From assembly GCA_024642325.1 (NCBI GenBank), contig JAHEBI010000035.1, positions 1 through 11,305 of the forward strand: DNA of 11,305 bases, in the 5' to 3' direction. The notes beneath the pieces are model-generated. The model was not told where the DNA came from. It saw only the letters and a list, made by a program, of their open reading frames with translations, and ran no database searches. The first letter of the stretch is position 1. Each line of letters begins with the position of its first letter. Shown here piece by piece: positions 1 through 5,204 of this stretch. The translations under genes were made by a program, and so were the position numbers. Source of the DNA: Eudoraea sp. GTDB taxonomy: Bacteria; Bacteroidota; Bacteroidia; Flavobacteriales; Flavobacteriaceae.

Positions 1-315
1 TGATTGACCCCCAAGGGTTGCTCCACCTAAATTATCGGCCATAAAAGGAATATTAAAGGCGCCACCTCCTGCAAGTGCAAAATTGGATGCCATCATATTT
101 GGGTATGAAGCGGTTTGTCCATCTATAAAAAGAGCCGCATCAGAATATCCTGCCGTTAATGAATTGCCAACCGCAACGAAGTTGGAAAAATCAGCAGAAC
201 CACTCGTATATTCTATGTCTTCCGGTCCATCGGGGGGAGTAATTCCTCCGTTGTCGTCATTACTGCATGATACTAAAAGAAGCCCAAAACCAAGTAATGC
301 AAAAATCTTTTTCAT
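1..315 (-). CDS. SGNH/GDSL-type outer-membrane lipoprotein, 5' part only (cut by window edge)
   Basis: The first 105 codons are present and the frame is still open at the left edge. The protein starts with a short lipoprotein signal peptide (MKKIFALLGFGLLLVSC) with a lipobox ending at Cys17. The Cys is followed by SNDDN, an acidic run like the surface-export signal of some Bacteroidota lipoproteins. After a Gly/Pro-rich linker comes the block VAVGNSLTAGY (residues 47-57). This resembles block I of SGNH/GDSL esterases, with Ser52 as the presumed nucleophile and Asn in place of the usual Asp. The other catalytic residues lie outside the window, so activity and substrate (ester, lipid or acyl-glycan) cannot be stated. 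The start is the ATG at 313-315, about 48 bases after the predicted transcription start. It lies downstream of the pdxJ-hydrolase pair on the same strand but has its own promoter. The lipoprotein call is firm; the enzyme family is likely. Confidence 0.8.
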   Translation of the reverse strand, partial: MKKIFALLGFGLLLVSCSNDDNGGITPPDGPEDIEYTSGSADFSNFVAVGNSLTAGYSDAALFIDGQTASYPNMMASNFALAGGGAFNIPFMADNLGGATLGGQS

Positions 316-368
316 ATTAATGTTTTTGTGTTAATTATTCCACAGAGTATGATCTGCCGCATTATAAC

Positions 369-398
369 CAAATTTAAAGAAAATTATGAGACTCGCAA
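369..398 (-). promoter_or_regulatory. Bacteroidota-type promoter for the SGNH lipoprotein gene
   Basis: Read on the minus strand there is a TTG at 398-396, a spacer of exactly 19 bases, and TAAATTTG at 376-369. This is the full Bacteroidota consensus (TTG or TTTG, about 19 bases, TAnnTTTG). Predicted transcription starts near 363, giving a leader of about 48 bases. It is the best-formed promoter in the window. Confidence 0.7.
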
Positions 399-414
399 TA
401 TATATAACCCCATA

Positions 415-430
415 ATTATGCATGCATAAT
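415..430. repeat. 16-base perfect palindrome between hydrolase stop and lipoprotein promoter
   Basis: ATTATGCATGCATAAT is its own reverse complement. It lies 15 bases past the hydrolase stop and 16 bases upstream of the -33 element of the lipoprotein promoter. It is AT-rich with no T-run on the minus strand, so it is not a normal intrinsic terminator. A regulator-binding site or a 3'-end mRNA hairpin are both possible. Confidence 0.6.
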
Positions 431-445
431 AAATGGCTGGTATTT

Positions 446-1216
446 TTATGAAATCAGGAATTTTATGGACTCATCGTAGAATTGCTCCGGGTTCTCGGCA
501 TGAAGCCAGTGGCCTGCATTTGCAATACTCTTAATCTCAGCCAGGGGAAAATGCCTCTTTATTTCCGGTATATCTTCCGGTGTAATATAAGCCGACCTGT
601 CACCTTTCAGGAATAGTGTTGGCCCGTTAAAAATATCGGTAGCATTGATCGTATCTCCAATCTCCTCCATTTTTGTGCTCAGAACATTCAAATTAAATCT
701 AAACCCCAGTTGTCCTTTTTCTATCCAATAAAGATTTTTTAATAAAAATTGCCTTATTCCAATGTCGGTCAATTCTTCTGAAAGGGCTTCATCAGCTTCT
801 TTTCTGGAACTAATTTTGTCAAGGGCTAAGGTCGTTAAGGCATGCATAATGTTCTGATGATGAGGGGCATAATATTTTGGAGCAATGTCGGCAACAATTA
901 ATTTAGCGGTAAACTCAGGATATGTACAAGCGAATTTCATGGCTGTTTTTCCACCCATGGAATGTCCTAAAAAGCACACTTTGGATAATTTGTAATGTTT
1001 CAAATACGCTCTTAGGTCATTGACCATTTCCTCATAGGTAAAAATATCCGACCAGAAACTTTTCCCGTGGTTTCGCTGGTCTATTAAATGAACCTGAAAA
1101 CCGGCAGACGCATATTTGTTGCCCAGCGTTTTCCAGTTGTCGGACATCCCTAAAAACCCGTGAAGGATAATCAAAGGTTTGCCTTCACCAATGATGTTTG
1201 AATGAAGTAATGGCAT
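446..1216 (-). CDS. Alpha/beta-fold hydrolase (YbfF-like esterase family)
   Basis: This 256-residue cytoplasmic protein has the alpha/beta-hydrolase signatures in order. The oxyanion-hole segment is LHGFLGMSDNW (18-28). The nucleophile elbow is GHSMGG (84-89, Ser86). An acidic residue is available at Asp110 (VADIAP) or Asp206 (LKGDRSAYI), and the catalytic His236 is in NAGHWLHAENP. The DQRNHG block (46-51) and the overall length match the E. coli YbfF group of short-chain acyl esterases. No signal peptide is present. The true substrate is unknown, and family members are often over-annotated. Its ATG shares one base with the pdxJ stop (TAATG), so it is probably translated by termination-reinitiation from the pdxJ mRNA. 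No classical terminator follows; a palindrome lies at 415-430. The family call is sure, the reaction is not. Confidence 0.9.
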   Translation of the reverse strand: MPLLHSNIIGEGKPLIILHGFLGMSDNWKTLGNKYASAGFQVHLIDQRNHGKSFWSDIFTYEEMVNDLRAYLKHYKLSKVCFLGHSMGGKTAMKFACTYPEFTAKLIVADIAPKYYAPHHQNIMHALTTLALDKISSRKEADEALSEELTDIGIRQFLLKNLYWIEKGQLGFRFNLNVLSTKMEEIGDTINATDIFNGPTLFLKGDRSAYITPEDIPEIKRHFPLAEIKSIANAGHWLHAENPEQFYDESIKFLIS

Positions 1217-1929
1217 TAACGCAATTTATGTAAATACATTTTTATAACATTTTCCAGTCCCAGGTAAAGCGATTCGCAAATTAGCGCATGCCCTATGGAA
1301 ACCTCAAGCAGATGAGGAATATTTTCTTTAAAGTATTTTATGTTGTCAAGGCTTAAATCATGTCCGGCATTAATACCCAATCCCAATTCATGAGCGGCAT
1401 TTGCGGCAGTAATAAATGGCTGTATCCCAAGTCTGTTACCTGCTTCAAAACTCTTGGCATATTGCTCTGTATAGAGTTCAATTCTATCGGCACCTGTTTC
1501 AGCTGCGCCGGCAATCATACTTATTTCCGGATCTACAAATATTGAAGTGCGAATATTTTTTTCTTTAAACACTCCTATAACCTCTTTTAAAAAGTCTTTG
1601 TGAGTCAGTGTATCCCACCCTGCGTTGGAGGTTAAAGCATTAACTGAGTCCGGAACCAGGGTAACCTGTCCGGGTTGAACTTCCAGTACTAAATCAATAA
1701 ATTTATCAATTGGATTGCCCTCAATATTAAGTTCAGTAGTTACTATCCCCTTAAGTTTGCGGGCATCCTCGTATTTTATATGTCTTTCGTCCGGTCTGGG
1801 ATGAATAGTGATTCCTTGTGCTCCAAAATCTTCTATATCAGCGACTACTTTTAAAAGATTCGGAACATTTCCACCGCGCGAATTTCTTAAAGTGGCTATT
1901 TTGTTAACATTAACGCTAAGTTTTGTCAT
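1216..1929 (-). CDS. pdxJ: Pyridoxine 5'-phosphate synthase
   Basis: PdxJ condenses 1-deoxy-D-xylulose 5-phosphate with 3-amino-2-oxopropyl phosphate to form pyridoxine 5'-phosphate, the last ring-forming step of the DXP-dependent vitamin B6 pathway. The 237-residue protein is a full-length TIM barrel of usual family size. Visible motifs are VNVNKIATLRNSRGG (6-20), the phosphate and substrate-binding N-terminus; ITIHPRPDERHI with catalytic His43; TELNIEGN with Glu70; LVPDS (91-95); INAGHDL with His190; and SIGHALI (211-217). The ATG at 1929 is chosen over an in-frame TTG at 1959. Family members start near this Met, and the TTG lies inside the -7 promoter element, upstream of the predicted transcript. 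The gene is divergent from the CBS-protein gene and overlaps the downstream hydrolase by one base. Confidence 0.96.
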   Translation of the reverse strand: MTKLSVNVNKIATLRNSRGGNVPNLLKVVADIEDFGAQGITIHPRPDERHIKYEDARKLKGIVTTELNIEGNPIDKFIDLVLEVQPGQVTLVPDSVNALTSNAGWDTLTHKDFLKEVIGVFKEKNIRTSIFVDPEISMIAGAAETGADRIELYTEQYAKSFEAGNRLGIQPFITAANAAHELGLGINAGHDLSLDNIKYFKENIPHLLEVSIGHALICESLYLGLENVIKMYLHKLR

Positions 1930-1956
1930 TTTGCGATATTTATATTTTCCAGGATC

Positions 1957-1964
1957 CAAAAATA
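1957..1964 (-). promoter_or_regulatory. -7 promoter element for pdxJ
   Basis: On the minus strand the sequence is TATTTTTG, a perfect TAnnTTTG match. The predicted transcription start is near 1951, about 22 bases before the pdxJ ATG at 1929. No TTG lies at the expected -33 spacing, so the element is only partly supported. Confidence 0.5.
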
Positions 1965-2022
1965 CAAATTAGGCATACCTTTTGATGTTTAAAATTAGTA
2001 TTTTGCGTAAGATATTAAGAAG

Positions 2023-2679
2023 ATGCAGATTCAGTCACATATAATAACTACAATTCCGGTTTTTAATCTGGAAAGCCCACTTAAAAAAGTCATTCATTTT
2101 TTTAAGCATACCACCTATTCACATGTGGCAATAGTTGAGGGCAAAATCTTTTTGGGTGTCTTGTCCGAAAATGATCTTGAAACATTTGAAAGCGATAAGA
2201 AAATTGGGGATTACAGGTATAATCTCGAATCTTTTCATGCTTCAATTAACACTTCATGGCTTGATGTCCTGGAAATATTTGCCAGAAATGAATCCAATTT
2301 ATTACCGGTTTTGGATGATAAAAAACAGGTAAGGGGTTACTATAATCTAAATGATATCGTTGGTGTTTTTATAAATACACCATTTTTTACAGAACCCGGG
2401 GGAATACTGGTATTGGCAAAAGGGATAAAAGATTATTCTTTTAGTGAAATAGCTCAGATAGTTGAAAGTAATAACACCAAGTTACTCGGGGCATTTATTA
2501 CAGATGTTCGAAATGAGGTTATTCAGATTACCATTAAGATAAACACGAATAATTTTAATGAAGTGCTCCACACCTTCCGACGTTATAACTACACTATACT
2601 TTCTGGCAACAAGGATGATCAGTTTATTGAGAATTTAAAGGAAAGGTCAGATTATCTGGATAAATACCTTAATGTATAA
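2023..2679 (+). CDS. CBS-domain-pair protein with ACT-like C-terminus
   Basis: This 218-residue soluble protein has two CBS repeats: about residues 1-55 (ending GVLSENDLETF) and 65-117 (VLDDKKQVRGYYNLNDIV). A third module at about 127-195 looks like an ACT-type fold (GGILVLAKGIKDYSFSEIAQ, then LLGAFITD, then a strand-rich end). This is the AcuB-like layout. CBS pairs usually bind adenosine nucleotides and ACT domains bind small metabolites, so the protein is probably a sensor or regulator with no catalytic activity of its own. The partner cannot be read from the sequence. It lies 87 bases upstream of nadK on the same strand, which suggests, as inference only, a link to adenylate or NAD status. 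The upstream region holds an imperfect -7 element (TATTTTG at 1999-2005). The start at 2023 is the only reasonable ATG. Confidence 0.85.
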   Translation: MQIQSHIITTIPVFNLESPLKKVIHFFKHTTYSHVAIVEGKIFLGVLSENDLETFESDKKIGDYRYNLESFHASINTSWLDVLEIFARNESNLLPVLDDKKQVRGYYNLNDIVGVFINTPFFTEPGGILVLAKGIKDYSFSEIAQIVESNNTKLLGAFITDVRNEVIQITIKINTNNFNEVLHTFRRYNYTILSGNKDDQFIENLKERSDYLDKYLNV

Positions 2680-2766
2680 ATTCTATGCGTAGAAATGTTC
2701 CTCTTAGTGTGATTATACCTTCTTTACCCCTCATAATCAAAGGCTAATTTCATAAAATATTCTAAA

Positions 2767-3648
2767 ATGAAAATTGCAATATATGCCAAGATCTACGAGA
2801 ATGAGACCCTGGATTATGTAATGGAATTACTGGACGAATGCAGCAATATTGGGGCGAAGGTTAGTATTGAATCGGATTTTTATGCGCAATTGTCCGCTTC
2901 AAGAAATATAGGACAATACGACACCTTTGATCGTAAAACGGGTTTGGATTCGACTTTCGAAGTGTTTGTGAGTTTTGGGGGGGATGGCACTATTTTAAGA
3001 GCCATAACCTATATCCGCGATTTGGGTATTCCTATTGTTGGCGTTAATACCGGAAGACTTGGTTTTTTATCCACTTTAAAAAAAGAAGAAGTCAGAAGGG
3101 TGGTTACTGACTTTGTTTCGGGAGCATATGAAATTGATGAACGCAGTTTGGTGGAAGTGAATGCGGATTTTGACATCCCGGAATTCAGGGATATGAATTT
3201 TGCGCTCAATGAAGTGTCTGTAAGCCGGAAGGATACTACCTCAATGATTACTGTGGAAACTCACCTTAATAATGAATATTTAACCTCCTATTGGGCAGAT
3301 GGCCTTATAGTGGCAACACCAACAGGGTCAACGGGCTATTCCCTCAGCTGTGGAGGTCCTGTGATAATGCCGGGCGTACAATCCCTTGTAATTACACCAA
3401 TTGCCCCCCATAATTTAAATGCGAGACCCCTGGTTATTTCAGACGATACTATCATTCGGTTAAAAGTTTCAGGCCGTGAAGAAAATCATCTGGTTTCTTT
3501 GGATTCGCGAATTGCCACTATAGAAAATGAAAGAGAGATTACTGTTAAAAGGGCCCCGTTTATCATAAAAATGATTGCCTACACTTCCGAGAGCTTCTTG
3601 GAAACCATAAGAAACAAATTGTTATGGGGACAGGATAAGCGGAATTAG
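2767..3648 (+). CDS. nadK: NAD kinase
   Basis: NadK phosphorylates NAD+ with ATP (or polyphosphate in some families) to make NADP+ in the cytoplasm. The 293-residue protein is normal length for the family. It shows the GGDGT signature (71-75, Asp73 as the conserved catalytic residue), GVNTGRLGFLS (92-102), NEVSVSR (148-154), the glycine-rich TPTGSTGYSLSCGGP (184-198), and ITPIAPHNLNARPLV (209-223), which helps form the NAD site. The N-terminus MKIAIYAKI is a Rossmann-like first strand, supporting the ATG at 2767. It follows the CBS gene by 87 bases. I see no perfect TAnnTTTG in that gap, so the two may be co-transcribed. A 116-base gap with its own promoter separates it from the following envelope cluster. 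Confidence 0.97.
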   Translation: MKIAIYAKIYENETLDYVMELLDECSNIGAKVSIESDFYAQLSASRNIGQYDTFDRKTGLDSTFEVFVSFGGDGTILRAITYIRDLGIPIVGVNTGRLGFLSTLKKEEVRRVVTDFVSGAYEIDERSLVEVNADFDIPEFRDMNFALNEVSVSRKDTTSMITVETHLNNEYLTSYWADGLIVATPTGSTGYSLSCGGPVIMPGVQSLVITPIAPHNLNARPLVISDDTIIRLKVSGREENHLVSLDSRIATIENEREITVKRAPFIIKMIAYTSESFLETIRNKLLWGQDKRN

Positions 3649-3702
3649 ATACTTCCTCAAAACAATAAATAACTGCAAATACTGTTTATCAAAAGGTACC
3701 AG

Positions 3703-3733
3703 AGGTATAAGATAAAATAGGTATAAAATACCT
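3703..3733. repeat. Direct repeat plus palindrome just upstream of the DUF6089-uppS-bamA promoter
   Basis: AGGTATAA occurs at 3703-3710 and again at 3719-3726, a 16-base period. The second copy is half of a dyad, AGGTATAAAATACCT (3719-3733, six-base arms, three-base centre). A GGTACC palindrome lies just before, at 3695-3700. The dyad sits where a -33 element would be for the -7 box at 3741-3748. It is a candidate operator, but no regulator can be named. Confidence 0.4.
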
Positions 3734-3740
3734 TATTAAT

Positions 3741-3748
3741 TATATTTG
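3741..3748 (+). promoter_or_regulatory. -7 promoter element for the DUF6089-like gene, uppS and bamA
   Basis: TATATTTG is a perfect TAnnTTTG match. The predicted transcription start is near 3754, giving a leader of only about 11 bases before the ATG at 3765. No TTG is present at the normal -33 spacing. That position is occupied by a dyad repeat, which may mean the promoter depends on an activator or is repressed there. Confidence 0.6.
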
Positions 3749-3764
3749 CAAACTTTTGAAATTA

Positions 3765-4451
3765 ATGAGAGCGTTTATTGTTGTTATTCTTTTATTTGGA
3801 TTTGGCTTGCTAAATGGCCAAACTTATGAAATTGGAATTTATGCCGGGGGAACCAATAATATTGGAGATGTCGGAAGAACAAACTATATCGCACCATCGG
3901 GCCCCGCGATTGGGGGGATTTTTAAATGGAATAAAAGCAAGCGCTATGCATGGAGAGGTAGCGTTATTTATGGCAAGTTTACTGCAGATGATTCAAAATC
4001 AAGTATTTCTTCCAGACAACAAAGGGCTTATAAGATGGACAATTCTGTGCTGGAGGCATCTGCAGGACTGGAATTTAACTTTGTGGAATATAATTTGCAT
4101 AAATTAGGACCCGCATTTACACCATATTTGTATACAGGTATTACCTATTTCAGGTATGGGTATAAATATTTTGATGCCGGGCAGGTGCAGGATTTAGATC
4201 AAAAGGAAGGCTCTTTTGCCATTCCTATGACCGTTGGACTAAAGGCAAGGTTGAATCAATTTTTGATTATAGGTGCAGAAATAGGAGCTCGGTTGACTTT
4301 TACTGACAATCTGGATGGAAGTAATCCGGAAGGATCTAATTATGAGCAATTTAGATTCGGAAATATTTTTAGTGATGATTGGTATGTTTTCTCAGGAATT
4401 ACATTAACTTATACCTTTGGTAGAAAACCATGTTCCGATTGTTTTGAGTAA
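3765..4451 (+). CDS. DUF6089-like outer-membrane beta-barrel protein
   Basis: The 228-residue protein starts with a signal peptide (MRAFIVVILLFGFGLLNGQ), probably cut before Gln19. The mature part has many short alternating hydrophobic/aromatic strands (YEIGIYAGG, LEASAGLEFNF, PYLYTGITYFRYGY, IPMTVGLKARL, YVFSGITLTYTFG), as expected of a small outer-membrane barrel. A Cys pair (CSDC) lies near the C-terminus, after the last strand. From memory this matches the DUF6089 family of Bacteroidota, whose function I do not know. The ATG at 3765 is preferred over an in-frame TTG at 3756, which falls at the predicted transcription start. The stop is five bases before the uppS start, so the three genes probably share one mRNA. 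This placement suggests a role in, or dependence on, envelope assembly, but that is inference. The barrel call is good; the exact family is moderately sure. Confidence 0.75.
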   Translation: MRAFIVVILLFGFGLLNGQTYEIGIYAGGTNNIGDVGRTNYIAPSGPAIGGIFKWNKSKRYAWRGSVIYGKFTADDSKSSISSRQQRAYKMDNSVLEASAGLEFNFVEYNLHKLGPAFTPYLYTGITYFRYGYKYFDAGQVQDLDQKEGSFAIPMTVGLKARLNQFLIIGAEIGARLTFTDNLDGSNPEGSNYEQFRFGNIFSDDWYVFSGITLTYTFGRKPCSDCFE

Positions 4452-4456
4452 CGCTT

Positions 4457-5200
4457 ATGATGAACACAATTGATGAAATAAAAAACGGGAAGCTTCCGAA
4501 GCATCTTGCTATAATAATGGATGGCAATGGCAGATGGGCAAAACAACAGGGGAGACTACGTGTTTTTGGTCATGAGCATGGTGTAAAGGCAGTACGGGAT
4601 GTAGCCGTTAACTGTTCAAAACTCGGGATTGAGTATCTTACCCTTTATGCCTTTTCCACAGAAAACTGGCAGCGACCTAAAATAGAGGTTGAAACATTAA
4701 TGAAATTATTAGTGTCTTCTTTAAAAAAAGAACTTCCGACACTAAACGAGAATAATATTAAGCTTAATGCCATTGGCAATATTGAATCACTTCCTTCCAG
4801 GGCGCTTAGAGAACTTAAAGAAGTAATGGCCAAAACAAGTCAGAATTCTACAATGACCCTCACTCTTGCCTTAAGTTACGGTTCAAGAGAAGAGATTAAG
4901 AATGCAGTTCAAAGTATAAGTGCCAAAGTTAAAAATAATATAATTTCTCCTGAAAATATTGATGAAACCATTATAAATAACCATCTTTACACGCGAAATT
5001 TACCAGACGTAGACTTGCTTATCCGCACCAGTGGTGAACACAGGATTAGCAATTTTTTGCTTTGGCAGATAGCGTATGCTGAATTATATTTTATTGATGT
5101 ATTTTGGCCCGATTTTAATGAGCATCACTTGTTAGAGGCTATAAAGAATTACCAGCACAGAGAACGAAGATTTGGAAAAACTAGCGAACAACTCAACTAG
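4457..5200 (+). CDS. uppS: Isoprenyl transferase (undecaprenyl diphosphate synthase)
   Basis: UppS is a cis-prenyltransferase that extends farnesyl diphosphate with eight isopentenyl diphosphate units to C55-PP, the lipid carrier for peptidoglycan and O-antigen units. It acts at the cytoplasmic face of the membrane. The 247-residue protein has all family blocks: HLAIIMDGNGRWA (16-28, catalytic Asp22 and Gly23-Asn24-Gly25-Arg26 for diphosphate binding), FGHEHG (37-42), LYAFSTENWQRP (63-74), SYGSREEI (140-147), DLLIRTSGEHRISNFLLWQ (186-204) and the YFIDVFWPDF block (211-220). Two consecutive ATG codons open the gene; either could be used. It lies five bases after the barrel gene and four bases before bamA. 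The order uppS then bamA then skp is also seen in proteobacteria, where cdsA and rseP lie between. Confidence 0.97.
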   Translation: MMNTIDEIKNGKLPKHLAIIMDGNGRWAKQQGRLRVFGHEHGVKAVRDVAVNCSKLGIEYLTLYAFSTENWQRPKIEVETLMKLLVSSLKKELPTLNENNIKLNAIGNIESLPSRALRELKEVMAKTSQNSTMTLTLALSYGSREEIKNAVQSISAKVKNNIISPENIDETIINNHLYTRNLPDVDLLIRTSGEHRISNFLLWQIAYAELYFIDVFWPDFNEHHLLEAIKNYQHRERRFGKTSEQLN

Positions 5201-5204
5201 CGAT

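Noticed and set aside
83..334. Open frame on the plus strand opposite the lipoprotein gene
   Set aside because: The minus-strand frame has a signal peptide, lipobox, SGNH motif and a full promoter, so the plus-strand frame is a shadow.
1999..2005. TATTTTG as a -7 element for the CBS gene
   Set aside because: It is one base short of TAnnTTTG and the nearest TTTG upstream (1981-1984) is only 14 bases away, so I mention it in the gene entry but do not list it as a promoter.
2681..2694. Possible hairpin TTCTA-TGCG-TAGAA after the CBS gene stop
   Set aside because: The stem has only five mostly A-T pairs and no T-run, so it is too weak to call a terminator.
5172..5204. Upstream in-frame TTG start for bamA inside uppS
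   Set aside because: It would place eleven polar residues before a good signal peptide, whereas the ATG at 5205 lies four bases after the uppS stop and gives a normal precursor.
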